A stretch of DNA of 64,000 nt from Paracrocinitomix sp040880585 (GTDB lineage Bacteria > Bacteroidota > Bacteroidia > Flavobacteriales_D > Crocinitomicaceae), in the NCBI GenBank assembly GCA_040880585.1, contig JBBDID010000003.1, positions 62,001 through 126,000 on the forward strand. The letters run 5' to 3'. The first letter of the stretch is position 1, and each line of letters begins with the position of its first letter. Below, one piece after another: positions 1 to 9,685 of this stretch. The notes beneath the pieces were generated by a model that worked only from the letters and a program-made list of their open reading frames with translations, made no database searches and had not been told where the DNA came from. The position numbers and the translations under genes were made by a program.

Positions 1-2115
1 AAATTAGCTGCCGATTTCAATTCACTGCTTTGGTCAAGCTTCTACGGGGGGTCTGAAAATGATGCAGCTTATTCTGTTAAAGTGGATTCCAGTTATAACG
101 TATTGGTTGCAGGAAGTACTTGTTCTTCTGATCTTCCAGGAACTACAGGGGGATTAAATACTGTATATCAAGGCGGAAAAACAGATGGTTTTGTAGTAAA
201 AATAGTTCCTGATGGAAGCACATTAACTCAGGCAAGTTATATCGGTACTGCATCTTATGATCAAGTTATTTTCGTTGAAATTGACCGTTGGGATAACGTT
301 TATTTGGTCGGGCAGTCAAATGGTGGTATGCCGGTTGTTAATGCTCCGTATGCAAATGCAAATAGCGGACAGTTTATAATGAAATTGACTCCTGACTTAA
401 CCAGTATTGTCTATTCCACTGTCTTTGGATCGGGTTCGGGGAGTTTTGATATTTCTCCTTCTGCTTTTTTGGTAGATGTTTGCGGTAATGTTTATGTGTC
501 TGGTTGGGGTGCAAATATTTTACAAAGTACACCCTTAGGTGGAATGCCTACAACATCTGATGCCTACCAACAAACACCGCCAAATGGATTTGATTTTTAT
601 CTTTTTGTGATGGAAAGGGATGCTTTGAGTTTACTTTATGGTAGTTATATGGGAGGAAGTTCAGCGCAGGAGCATGTAGATGGCGGAACATCACGATTTG
701 ATAAATTTGGAGTGGTATACCAATCTGTATGTGGAGGATGTGGGGGATATTCTGATTTCCCGACGACATCAGGTGCCTGGTCTGATCAAAACCTCAGTTC
801 TAATTGTAATAATCTTGTTTTTAAATATGACTTCGAAATCGTTCCAAACGCAGAATTTCAAATTTCGGACATTGAAGGTTGTGCTCCTTTTACATTTATT
901 TTAGATAATGAGAGTAGTGATACTATTAACTCGGTGTGGACATTTCCACCTGAAGCCAACATTATTAGTGGAGGAGCTAGCCCCGAAATTATGTTTACCG
1001 ACCCCGGGCAGTATGAAATTATTTTATCGATTACAGATACAATTTGTAATTTACAGGACACGGCGCTTAAAATTATAAATGTGTATGATGCGCTTGAACT
1101 TCAGGCTTTTGGAGACACAGTACTTTGTGGCCCACAAGCGGTTGATATATATGCGAATTCAAATGGAACGGCCACTGAGTTTTTATGGTATGATGACCCG
1201 GCCATGATCAATCCGATCAATACAGGAGGTTTAGATTCTGCAATAACCGTAAATCCCGGGCAGATAACAACCTATTATGTGCACGCAACTAACGGCTGGG
1301 TCTTGTGTGATCTCACGGATTCAGTGACTATTTATATGGCAGAAGGAGGACTGGAGTTGGATGATACTGAAGTAATTTGTTTGGGGGACACTGCTGTCAT
1401 TACTGCGCAAAACCTGATTCCTTCTGAAACGATAACGTATAGTTGGGCACCAGCATCTGAAATTATACAGCAAAATGACTCAATTATATGGGTTTCGCCT
1501 CCTTCTTCAATGTGGTTTTATACCACTGGTACTACAAGCTCAGGGTGCATATTGTATGATTCGATTTGGGTAGAGGTAACCTATATTGATCCGGGAAGTG
1601 TTTACGCAACTGCAAGTCCGGACTCTATTCCTGAAGGAGGAACATCAACCTTAGCGGCTTATCCGGATGTTGCCGGATACACTTACATTTGGATACCTAC
1701 AATCGGATTGAATACGAATGTAGGTCAAACAGTGGTTGCCTCACCTGAACAGGATACAGAGTACACTGTAATCATTGAAGGGGAAGGATGCACACAAAAG
1801 ACTTCTGTTACGGTGTATGTGTTGGAGTTTATTTGTGGAGATGTTTACATCTTTGTTCCCAACGCATTTTCACCGAATGGTGATGGTGAAAACGACATGC
1901 TCTATGTTCGTGGACAAAACCTGGAACAAATCGACTTCAAAGTATTTGACCGTTGGGGTGAACTGGTTTTTGAAACGCAGGATCAAAGTGTGGGTTGGGA
2001 TGGAACCTATAAGGGAAAACCGGTTGATCCGGACGTGTTTGTATATCATTTACAAGCTGTTTGCTTTGACGGACAAGAAAGTCTGATTAAAGGAAATGTC
2101 ACTGTTTTAAAATAA
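1..2115 (+). CDS. T9SS type B sorting-domain surface protein, 5' end missing
   Basis: The frame is open from the first base of the window, so the N-terminus lies outside it; the GTG at 82 is an internal codon. The 704 visible residues begin with beta-propeller-like repeats (SFYGGSENDAA, then NVYLVG and NVYVSGWG motifs). A PKD-like domain follows at about residues 281-350, then Ig-like segments. The last ~85 residues are a gliding-associated C-terminal domain: FVPNAFSPNGDGEND, then FDRWGELVFE and a closing strand ending in VTVLK. In this family the domain directs export through the T9SS and retention at the surface. The PorP/SprF gene starts 6 bases downstream, the usual adhesin-partner arrangement (SprB/SprF-like). 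The ligand is unknown. Confidence 0.9.
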   Translation, partial: KLAADFNSLLWSSFYGGSENDAAYSVKVDSSYNVLVAGSTCSSDLPGTTGGLNTVYQGGKTDGFVVKIVPDGSTLTQASYIGTASYDQVIFVEIDRWDNVYLVGQSNGGMPVVNAPYANANSGQFIMKLTPDLTSIVYSTVFGSGSGSFDISPSAFLVDVCGNVYVSGWGANILQSTPLGGMPTTSDAYQQTPPNGFDFYLFVMERDALSLLYGSYMGGSSAQEHVDGGTSRFDKFGVVYQSVCGGCGGYSDFPTTSGAWSDQNLSSNCNNLVFKYDFEIVPNAEFQISDIEGCAPFTFILDNESSDTINSVWTFPPEANIISGGASPEIMFTDPGQYEIILSITDTICNLQDTALKIINVYDALELQAFGDTVLCGPQAVDIYANSNGTATEFLWYDDPAMINPINTGGLDSAITVNPGQITTYYVHATNGWVLCDLTDSVTIYMAEGGLELDDTEVICLGDTAVITAQNLIPSETITYSWAPASEIIQQNDSIIWVSPPSSMWFYTTGTTSSGCILYDSIWVEVTYIDPGSVYATASPDSIPEGGTSTLAAYPDVAGYTYIWIPTIGLNTNVGQTVVASPEQDTEYTVIIEGEGCTQKTSVTVYVLEFICGDVYIFVPNAFSPNGDGENDMLYVRGQNLEQIDFKVFDRWGELVFETQDQSVGWDGTYKGKPVDPDVFVYHLQAVCFDGQESLIKGNVTVLK

Positions 2116-2120
2116 TTTTT

Positions 2121-3125
2121 TTGAGAAAAATACTCTACATATTGGTACTTTTGTGTACCGTGCAGACATTGGCACAGGACATCCATTTTTCTCAATTTTA
2201 TATGAATCCCGTCTACTTGAATCCGGCGCTTACCGGTAATCACAAATGTGACTGGAGAATCTCAGCCAACCAGCGCAGTCAGTGGCGATCTGTTTCCAGG
2301 CCATACAATACCATTGCCATTTCAGCAGAAAACAGAGAAGGTTGGGTGTTGCCCGGTTTGTACCACGGTCTCAACATCTTTCATGATGCTGCCGGAGATG
2401 GCAATTATAGAACGATTGAAATTAATCTTTCAACCGCCTATCAGATGTATTTGGATCATGACTCTATTCATTCTGTGACTGCCGGTATTCAGTTAGGGGT
2501 GAATCACAGAAGTATTGACTTTTCCCTTTTGAGTTTTGACAATCAATTTAACGGATATTATTATAATCCCTCTTTGCCTACGCAAGAAAACTTTGGAACC
2601 AATAAAAGGACGGGATTTAATTTAGCAGTGGGGGCAATCTATGCCTATAAACCCTCTCCAAGAAAAGAAGTGGTTGCCGGCCTGGGTTGGTTCAATATTC
2701 CGCAAATTAAACAGAGTTTTTATGGAGATGAGTTAATCAAGAGAGATAGAAGATTAGTAATTCACGCAAAGGGAATCTATCCGATTAATTTTGAATGGGA
2801 TATTCAACCGGGAATATTTATGCAGTTTCAGGGGAAATATAAAGAAATCGTGTTTGGTGCCAATGCCCGTTATTTAATGATGGACAAAAAAGGGGAATTT
2901 ATTGCGCCTTATGCAGGGGTTTGGATGAGGAATAAAGATGCCGCCTACCTCACTGCCGGGATGTATTACAATAATTGGACGGCAGGAGTTTCTTATGATG
3001 TAAACTTTTCAAAACTCACACCCGCCAGTAATTTAAGAGGGGGGCTGGAGTTTTCTCTTCAATATGTATGGTGCATTTTTAAACCAAAAGAAATTATACA
3101 CCGCGTATGCCCCGATTACTTATGA
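2121..3125 (+). CDS. PorP/SprF family type IX secretion outer-membrane protein
   Basis: 334 residues with a signal peptide (MRKILYILVLLCTVQTLAQ) followed by the family hallmark near the N-terminus, HFSQFYMNPVYLNPALTG. The rest alternates amphipathic strands, as expected for an outer-membrane beta-barrel. Family members work with the T9SS and are typically needed for secretion or anchoring of the large adhesin encoded next to them. Only a TTG start places the signal peptide correctly, since no ATG precedes it. The gene lies 6 bases after the sorting-domain protein, and its stop overlaps the next gene as ATGA, so the three are probably one operon. It is one of three paralogues in the window. 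Confidence 0.92.
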   Translation: MRKILYILVLLCTVQTLAQDIHFSQFYMNPVYLNPALTGNHKCDWRISANQRSQWRSVSRPYNTIAISAENREGWVLPGLYHGLNIFHDAAGDGNYRTIEINLSTAYQMYLDHDSIHSVTAGIQLGVNHRSIDFSLLSFDNQFNGYYYNPSLPTQENFGTNKRTGFNLAVGAIYAYKPSPRKEVVAGLGWFNIPQIKQSFYGDELIKRDRRLVIHAKGIYPINFEWDIQPGIFMQFQGKYKEIVFGANARYLMMDKKGEFIAPYAGVWMRNKDAAYLTAGMYYNNWTAGVSYDVNFSKLTPASNLRGGLEFSLQYVWCIFKPKEIIHRVCPDYL

Positions 3126-5404
3126 GTGTTTTTCAACGAGTGAAATTCTTTTCCGGATTTGTAAAAGTTCCGGTAATTATTTGTTTGATGCTGGGAGGTT
3201 CTTTGGCTGCTAATGCTCAAAGTTATTCTCAACTAGTAGATTACGCCGATAAAAAAGTGGAGCAAGGGGACTATTATTACGCACTGAAATTTTATAAAAA
3301 AGCTATGCTGATCGATTCGGTATCGGTAGCGATTAACTGGAAATACGCAGAAGCTTTGCGACAGTATAAAGATTACAAAAAAGCGGAATATTATTACCAA
3401 AAAGTCTATGAGAAAGAGAGCGCAAGCATTTATCCTCTCAGTATTTATTGGCTAGCCACTATGCAAATGTATAATGAGCGATATGACCTTGCGCTAAGAA
3501 ACTGGAAAAGAGCAAAAAAAATCTTTAAACGTGACCGTGATAGTTATGAGTATCAGAAATCTCAGCAACAAATTAAATCTTGTCTTTGGGCAAAAAGAGC
3601 CATACAAGATACTTCTGATCATATAGTAAAGGCTCTTCCCGCCCCGGTAAATACAGAAAATACGGAGTTTGCTCCTTTAGTATATAAAGACCAGTTGATA
3701 TTTACCTCACTTCAGGCTGATTCAATTAGCTTTAATGAAGAGGTATATACCTCTGATTACTCTGTACAATTGTACACAGCCCGGCAGGAGGATAGTGTTT
3801 TTAACCAGGTGCAATTGTTCAGAGATGTATCTAAAAAAGGAACCCATAACGCTAATGGATCATTTAGTCCGGACGGTTCCCGTTTTTACTTTTCCAGATG
3901 TAATTCTAACCATGAGTGTAAAATATTTGTGGGGCGGGTAAAAGAAAATAAAATTATTGATATCGATAGTCTGGGAGATATTATTAATGAACCGGGATAC
4001 ATTTCAACTATGCCTCATTGTACAAAGGTAGGTGAATATGAGGTGCTTTTTTTTAGCTCAAATATCGAACACAATTATGGCGGGTTGGATATATGGTATT
4101 CTGTGATTAAAAACGGAAATCAGTATGCATTACCAAAAAGTCTGGGAGCTGAGATCAACTCTTTAGGAGATGAGATTTGTCCATTTTATGACACCCTGGA
4201 GAACCGATTGTATTTCAGCTCTGACTGGCATGAGGGATTTGGAGGACAGGATATTTTTTATGCGGAGAATTACAATTTTCAGTTTAAAAACCCTGTTAAT
4301 ATGGAAATCCCCATCAATTCTTCTAAAAATGACACCTATTTTACAATCGATCAGAAGAAAGGAGATTATTATTTTTCATCCAATAGGGAAGGGGTGATGT
4401 GGGCAAAGAATCCAACCTGCTGCAATGATATATTTATTGCTTCACTGCCTAAGGTTATTGAACCGCCTACACGTTTTGAATCACTGACTGATCTCAATAA
4501 GAAACTTCCCGTTAAATTGTATTTTCACAATGATGAGCCTGACCCCAGAACCCGGGATACGGTATCCAGTAAAACATACATACAGGCTTATTATGATTAT
4601 ATAGACCTGGAACCAAAGTATAAACAAGAATATGCTGCAGGATTAAATGGAGATCAAGCCGAAGAAGCCAAGGAAGATATAGATGACTTCTTTGTTCAGT
4701 ATGTGGAGCAAGGTGTTCTGGACTTAAATGAATTCTTGAGATTATTGTTGCCTGAGCTGGAAAAGGGCTATGATATTGAAGTGACAATTAGAGGTTTTGC
4801 CAGTCCCCTTGCCAAAACGGATTATAATGTTCCCCTTACAAAGCGACGGATCAATAGTTTGATCAAGTATTTACGTATTTATAAAAACGGTACATTACAG
4901 CCTTACCTTGATGGTACTGCCAAAAACGGAGGAAGTTTGACTTTTGTAAAAATTCCTTTTGGTGAATATACAGCCGATCAATTGATTTCAGATAATCCCA
5001 ATGACACCAAAAACTCAGTTTATAGTAGAAAAGCAGCACTTGAACGTAAAATTGAAATTCAGTCGGTGAGTTTGGTGACCCAAGATTCTACTTATGCTAA
5101 AATGAATTTTGAAAAACAAGCACATGATTTTGGCAGTCAGGTAGCAGGAGAGGTTTTAACGTATGAATTCCACTTTAAAAATAACGGTGAAAAAACACTA
5201 GAAATAGATGAGATTACAGAGAGCTGTGACTGTCTGACGTACGAACTTTCAAAGTCAGTGTTTAAACCCGGCGAATCGGGGAGCATTTTGGTGAGTTGGG
5301 ATACAGAAGGGTTAAAAGGGATTACGTTTTCAAGGTTGCTGATCAAATCCAATATCAAATCCGGTGAAAAGGAACTCACTTTAACCGCCGAATTCAAGAA
5401 ATAA
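3122..5404 (+). CDS. TPR / PD40 / OmpA-like protein with C-terminal DUF1573-like domain
   Basis: An ATG at 3107 is also possible, but the ATG at 3122 overlaps the upstream stop (ATGA) and leaves a clean signal peptide ending ANAQ. Domain order in the 760 residues: TPR repeats (about 30-155); PD40/WD40-like beta-propeller blades (about 175-460; SFSPDGSRFYFSR, FGGQDIFYAE); an OmpA-like peptidoglycan-binding region (about 480-655, IRGFASPLAKTDYN) interrupted by a helical insertion; and a DUF1573-like Ig domain (about 660-760, HDFGSQVAGE and SCDCLTYELSKS). The architecture recalls PorE/SprE-like periplasmic proteins that tie T9SS parts to the cell wall. By inference it anchors the PorP/adhesin module. 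The C-terminal DUF1573 fusion is unusual. Confidence 0.85.
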   Translation: MSVFQRVKFFSGFVKVPVIICLMLGGSLAANAQSYSQLVDYADKKVEQGDYYYALKFYKKAMLIDSVSVAINWKYAEALRQYKDYKKAEYYYQKVYEKESASIYPLSIYWLATMQMYNERYDLALRNWKRAKKIFKRDRDSYEYQKSQQQIKSCLWAKRAIQDTSDHIVKALPAPVNTENTEFAPLVYKDQLIFTSLQADSISFNEEVYTSDYSVQLYTARQEDSVFNQVQLFRDVSKKGTHNANGSFSPDGSRFYFSRCNSNHECKIFVGRVKENKIIDIDSLGDIINEPGYISTMPHCTKVGEYEVLFFSSNIEHNYGGLDIWYSVIKNGNQYALPKSLGAEINSLGDEICPFYDTLENRLYFSSDWHEGFGGQDIFYAENYNFQFKNPVNMEIPINSSKNDTYFTIDQKKGDYYFSSNREGVMWAKNPTCCNDIFIASLPKVIEPPTRFESLTDLNKKLPVKLYFHNDEPDPRTRDTVSSKTYIQAYYDYIDLEPKYKQEYAAGLNGDQAEEAKEDIDDFFVQYVEQGVLDLNEFLRLLLPELEKGYDIEVTIRGFASPLAKTDYNVPLTKRRINSLIKYLRIYKNGTLQPYLDGTAKNGGSLTFVKIPFGEYTADQLISDNPNDTKNSVYSRKAALERKIEIQSVSLVTQDSTYAKMNFEKQAHDFGSQVAGEVLTYEFHFKNNGEKTLEIDEITESCDCLTYELSKSVFKPGESGSILVSWDTEGLKGITFSRLLIKSNIKSGEKELTLTAEFKK

Positions 5405-5416
5405 ATTTGATTTCAT

Positions 5417-5424
5417 TACGTTTG
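5417..5424 (+). promoter_or_regulatory. Bacteroidota -7 promoter element
   Basis: TACGTTTG matches the TAnnTTTG -7 consensus and lies 30 bases before the ATG of the CotH gene. No convincing -33 TTTG is seen at the expected 19-base spacing. Confidence 0.5.
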
Positions 5425-5454
5425 TATCTTATTTCCTAAAGGGATGCCGTATAG

Positions 5455-8442
5455 ATGCCATACCGTAAAATAGTTTTTTCATTAATATTAAGTGCTTTAC
5501 TTATTTCATGTAAGGAAAAAGCGATTGATAGGGATAGGGATAGTGAAACGGTTGTTATTAAATCGGATCTTGAAAACCTGACCAATGATGAGGAGTCTTT
5601 CGTTACTGACCACAGCGCATATACCTTGAAAAATGGTAAACGACAATCCACAGATAAAAGCAGAAGCGGCAAATACTCCATTAAACTTGATAGTCTTGAA
5701 CCTTATGGGATGGGTTGCCAAATTTCTGATCCTGTACCCGGAGAATTTATAAATGTAAGGATTTGGCAACATGAAGCATCTTCAAATGGATCCCTGATAG
5801 CTGCTTTAAGTGGAGCATCTGTCATACCATTGAAAACTGAAAGAGCATATACTAAAACAGACTCATCTGAATGGGTACTTCATTACCTTGACTTTATTGT
5901 TCCTGAAGGTGTTGAAACAATCGATTTTTACGTTTTTGTACATAAACAAACGGCCTATTTTGATGATTTTGAAATAAAACGTTCGTTTCTTCCAAAAAAC
6001 CAAATAGCAACAACTTTACAATTGCAAATTCCAGTTGTAGGAAAGCAGGATTTAGATAAGAATACAGAAAAATCTGTGAATGCCGGAATGATTAAAGGGG
6101 CGTATAAAGATTATGTTGATGCACAACTTTGGCATGCAGATGAATGGATAGATATTAAAATGAGATTAAAAGGAGATTGGCCCGATCATATTCATAGTGG
6201 TAAAACATCTTATCGTATAAAAGTTGAAGGAAATAATGGATATCAAGGGCTCAAATCTTTTTCGGTTCAGCATCCTAAAACAAGAAATTATCTCTTTGAA
6301 TGGGTAGTACACAAAATGGCAGAAGAAGAGGATGTTTTAACCACTACCTATGATTTTTTGAATGTTGAGATGAATAATCTGTATCACGGTGTTTATGCCT
6401 TAGAAGAACACTTTGACAAGCAACTCATTGAACACAGAAACAGGAGAGAAGGGCCTATTTTAAAGTTTGATGAATCGGGTTTTTGGGATTATATGTACAG
6501 AAAATACCAGGGGAAACACCTGTCTGTAATGCCTCATTTTGAAAGTAGTACGATAGCCGTTTTTAAAGAAAATCGCACACTTAAATCCGGTAATTTAAGA
6601 TCAAACTTTGAAGAGGGCAGAACCTTGCTTGAACTTTTTAGATCCAACAGCAAAAATATTGAAGACATTTTTGATATAGAACAGTTGGCAAAATTTTATG
6701 CTTTAGTTGAACTGACAGATTCTGATCACGCCTTGAGGTGGCACAATCGCCGATTTTATTTCAATCCCATCACGCAAAAACTTGAACATATTCTTTATGA
6801 TGCGGGGCCTTTTGGTATTGGAAATCCCTCCGAATCGCTAATGAAATATAGGTTGTCATCCTATAATCAGGATAAAGAACTCACTTTTGACAATGCGGTT
6901 TTGACGCATCCTGAGTTTAAATTTTATTACATGAACTTCATAAAAGAGATGGCTACTGACGAGTATTTAGACCAGTTTTTTACTGAGTACGATTCTTCTA
7001 TTTCGGTATTTGAAGGTGCAATCGTATTGGAAAATCCGCTTTATGAATTTGAAAAGAATAAATTCTATGAAAGAGCTGCTCTTTTAAGGGCAGAGTTTGA
7101 TGAAGTAGATAGTTTGTGGACGGCTGTTTTGGATAAAAACATAGATCAGCATAGCTGGACAATTGACAAAAAATATGAGGCGAGTGATGATCAGGAAGTG
7201 ATAGAAGGAATTGCGGTTAAAGCGTATGTTCAGCATAAAGATTCTGCGAGAACAGATTTATTGATCGAAAACTACCACCTACACGGAGTTGAAATATTTG
7301 CAGTAGAAATAGATTCAGGTTTAGGTGACTACATAAAGCTATTAGATCAAGCTGTTTATTTAAAACCGTATGAAAAAACAGCTGATTTTAAATCGCTTTC
7401 AATGGAAGCGGATATTGAAAAAATTTACTACAAAGCAGATAATAATCCGGACAATTTTGTGAGACGAAAAGTGATTCCCTGGTCCAAACCATCTAAAACA
7501 ACAAGTCGTATGGAACTGAGTGATCAATGGAGTGTACATGCTGATGAACTAACAATTGTCAATAATGTGGTGGTTTTTCAGGGGGATATTCAAATTGGGG
7601 AGTTGATTCATATCCCAAAACAGTATAAAGTCAAAATACTACCGGGTACCCATATTGAGTTTATAAATGAAGGGGGCTTGATTATCAATAATTCACTGAA
7701 TGCAATCGGAAAAGAAGGCAATAAAATAACCATTGAATCCAAGAGTGAAACGTCAAATGGTTTGACGGTTTTAAAGGGAGGAAAATGTGATTTGAAATAT
7801 ATAAACTTCAAAAACTTAACAAATCTCAATTATAAAAATTGGGTGTTGACGTCAGGAATTACCTTTTATGAGTGTGATGTTAAACTAAGCCACCTTTCTA
7901 TAGATAATGCCCAAAGTGAAGATGCTTTGAATTTGATCAGAAGTACTTTTATGATTGAAAATTTGTCAGTGGATAAAACATTATCAGATGGTTTTGATGC
8001 TGATTTTTGTTCGGGAAGCTTAATAAACAGTCATTTTTCTAATACCGGAAATGATGCGGTAGATGTATCCGGAACTATTGTAAAAATAGAGAACTTGATA
8101 GTTGAGAATTGTGGAGATAAAGCTTTATCCGCCGGAGAAGATTCAGATGTTGAGGTGAATGGCTTGAATGTGAACAAAACGGTAAGCGGAGTTGCTGCTA
8201 AGGATTTATCCTCGGTTAAGTTGGTAAATGTTGTGATCAATGAAGCAACTTTTGGTTTGCTTGCCTTTCAGAAAAAAGGCGAATTTGGTTCTGCCACCAT
8301 ACAATCACAGAAAACCGTTATCAAAGGAGCGTATTTGCCGGTAGTAGCGGAACAAAGTTCTCAAATTGAAATAAATGGCCATCTTTATGAAGGGAATTGT
8401 CATCTAAGTATTTCCTGGTTTTTTGAGTTTTATTTGAGCTGA
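5455..8442 (+). CDS. CotH-kinase lipoprotein with C-terminal beta-helix
   Basis: 995 residues. The N-terminus is a lipoprotein signal (LLISCKEK, lipid Cys at about 19). A possible carbohydrate-binding-like segment follows (about 35-180). A CotH-like kinase domain spans about 195-460 (IKMRLKGDWPDHIHSGK, GVYALEEHFDK, HILYDAGPFG). The C-terminal third (about 690-975) is a run of short strands typical of a right-handed parallel beta-helix. CotH proteins phosphorylate proteins in spore coats; the bacterial outer-membrane versions have no settled substrate. An out-of-frame mini-ORF starts at 5444 with nearly the same first codons (ATGCCGTAT and ATGCCATAC), so the leader carries a short duplication. 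The gene ends 3 bases before a fragment of a paralogue. Confidence 0.85.
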   Translation: MPYRKIVFSLILSALLISCKEKAIDRDRDSETVVIKSDLENLTNDEESFVTDHSAYTLKNGKRQSTDKSRSGKYSIKLDSLEPYGMGCQISDPVPGEFINVRIWQHEASSNGSLIAALSGASVIPLKTERAYTKTDSSEWVLHYLDFIVPEGVETIDFYVFVHKQTAYFDDFEIKRSFLPKNQIATTLQLQIPVVGKQDLDKNTEKSVNAGMIKGAYKDYVDAQLWHADEWIDIKMRLKGDWPDHIHSGKTSYRIKVEGNNGYQGLKSFSVQHPKTRNYLFEWVVHKMAEEEDVLTTTYDFLNVEMNNLYHGVYALEEHFDKQLIEHRNRREGPILKFDESGFWDYMYRKYQGKHLSVMPHFESSTIAVFKENRTLKSGNLRSNFEEGRTLLELFRSNSKNIEDIFDIEQLAKFYALVELTDSDHALRWHNRRFYFNPITQKLEHILYDAGPFGIGNPSESLMKYRLSSYNQDKELTFDNAVLTHPEFKFYYMNFIKEMATDEYLDQFFTEYDSSISVFEGAIVLENPLYEFEKNKFYERAALLRAEFDEVDSLWTAVLDKNIDQHSWTIDKKYEASDDQEVIEGIAVKAYVQHKDSARTDLLIENYHLHGVEIFAVEIDSGLGDYIKLLDQAVYLKPYEKTADFKSLSMEADIEKIYYKADNNPDNFVRRKVIPWSKPSKTTSRMELSDQWSVHADELTIVNNVVVFQGDIQIGELIHIPKQYKVKILPGTHIEFINEGGLIINNSLNAIGKEGNKITIESKSETSNGLTVLKGGKCDLKYINFKNLTNLNYKNWVLTSGITFYECDVKLSHLSIDNAQSEDALNLIRSTFMIENLSVDKTLSDGFDADFCSGSLINSHFSNTGNDAVDVSGTIVKIENLIVENCGDKALSAGEDSDVEVNGLNVNKTVSGVAAKDLSSVKLVNVVINEATFGLLAFQKKGEFGSATIQSQKTVIKGAYLPVVAEQSSQIEINGHLYEGNCHLSISWFFEFYLS

Positions 8443-8445
8443 TTG

Positions 8446-8676
8446 ATGATTAGAAGTTTTTATTTCTTAACAATGATGATGCTTTTTGCGTGTCAAGAAG
8501 AGAAAACGGTGATTCACGCTGATGAAAACACGTTGGAGGAGATTAGTTATGATGCGGAAAATACGCTGTCTTGTAATGAAGCATTAAGTTTTGAAACAAC
8601 CGGTTCTTCCATTTTTGTTCGAGGAGTAGCTTATCAATCATCTGATTATGCGAGATCAGGGAACTCAGTAGTTTAA
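8446..8676 (+). pseudogene. Truncated N-terminal fragment of a CotH-lipoprotein paralogue
   Basis: This short frame encodes 76 residues from the ATG at 8446. It starts as a lipoprotein (LTMMMLFACQEE) and continues like the N-terminus of the upstream CotH protein: both have an acidic linker with a repeated ENTL or ENLT motif, then a Ser-rich strand, then a closely similar block (SSDYARSGNSVV here, STDKSRSGKYSIKLD upstream). It stops where the upstream protein goes on for 900 residues. I read it as what remains of a tandem paralogue after deletion. It could instead be expressed as a small lipoprotein, but no function is visible. Confidence 0.6.
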
Positions 8677-8983
8677 AGAACTGCACAAGCTAATCTGCGG
8701 GAGATATATTTTCATTATGCCCGCAGATTCCGCAGATTTTCGCAGATCACCTTTGCTTGAATTGAATAAAAACTTCCTGTTCACTAAAAAACAGTTTAAA
8801 AATAGCATAAACTATGCTGTTTATCAGTCTGACTGCACTTGTTGCTGGTAAGGGAAATTAGGGTAATAACTCCATTTCCAAAACCGATTTTCTTGATTGG
8901 TAAGATGCGTTACTCCCTATAATTTTTAACGTGACCCTAAAAAAATCCCCCTCTACTTTTTAGCAGAAGGGGAGGATAGAGAA
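8677..8983. other. Intergenic region with inverted repeat
   Basis: No gene is seen. It holds a perfect 10-bp inverted repeat, AATCTGCGGG (8692-8701) and CCCGCAGATT (8720-8729), followed by extra copies of CGCAGAT up to about 8747. It lies just after the broken CotH fragment and is more GC-rich than its surroundings. The far end holds the terminator of the minus-strand DUF4920 gene. Confidence 0.6.
8942..8976 (-). terminator. Terminator of the DUF4920 lipoprotein gene
   Basis: On the minus strand a GC-rich stem (CCCCTTCT paired with AGAGGGG, one bulge) is followed by a run of seven T, 8 bases after the stop codon. Confidence 0.6.
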
Positions 8984-9559
8984 TTATTTTTTTACCAAAA
9001 TGGCTTCAGCATCAAAAGACAGTTCAATTTTATCTTCAGTGATAGCATCATATTCTTTTTGATCAACTTCTTCACCGGCTTCTTTGGCATCATCCAGTAA
9101 ATGTTTTTGAAAATCAACACTCAAGGTGTCAGAAATTAGTGCGCCGTAAAGAATTGCTTCTGTACCGCTTGCTGTTTCAATCGGAATTGTAAAATGATCC
9201 CTAAAGAACACCCGAACCTCTTCATCTTTTGCATCTTTGAAAGTAATCCAACAGCCGGCTTTTTGACAAACTTGCTCAATTTTAATCATTACTTTATCAT
9301 TAAACTCTCCGGTTGATTGATATTCTGCATACATTTCAGTAACGCTAAATGCATCTTTGGGGTCAATTTCACTGTGACCGTAGAGTATATAGTCTCCTTT
9401 TTCAACCCCATCAAAGGCAAGTTCAGTAGTTGCATCTTCATTTGTTTCAATAACGGTTGTGGTATCTGTATCAGATGACTCTTCTCCAGTATTCTCTCCA
9501 CCACAAGCGATTAAAAGTGTGCTAAGTGGTAGTAGCAGCATAAATATTTTCTTTTTCAT
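8984..9559 (-). CDS. DUF4920-domain lipoprotein
   Basis: 191 residues. A lipoprotein signal ends LLIACGGE (lipid Cys 19), then an acidic Ser/Thr/Glu linker (20-50), then a globular domain with the DUF4920 hallmarks CQKAGCWITF and VRVFFRDHFTIP. The two cysteines around AGCW resemble a metal or redox site, but no function is established for the family. It is exported and probably anchored to a membrane. It stands alone, with a -7 element upstream and a terminator downstream. Confidence 0.75.
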   Translation of the reverse strand: MKKKIFMLLLPLSTLLIACGGENTGEESSDTDTTTVIETNEDATTELAFDGVEKGDYILYGHSEIDPKDAFSVTEMYAEYQSTGEFNDKVMIKIEQVCQKAGCWITFKDAKDEEVRVFFRDHFTIPIETASGTEAILYGALISDTLSVDFQKHLLDDAKEAGEEVDQKEYDAITEDKIELSFDAEAILVKK

Positions 9560-9581
9560 TGCTTAATAATTTTAATTGACG

Positions 9582-9589
9582 CAAAATTA
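9582..9589 (-). promoter_or_regulatory. Bacteroidota -7 promoter element
   Basis: The minus strand reads TAATTTTG, a full match to TAnnTTTG, 22 bases before the start of the DUF4920 gene. Confidence 0.55.
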
Positions 9590-9685
9590 ATCAATTCAAA
9601 TGGATTAGTTTATAATTCTTTCTTAAGATTGGAGGCTGTTAAATTTGCCACAGCAAAATAAAAGCACTATTTTTCTATCATTCAA

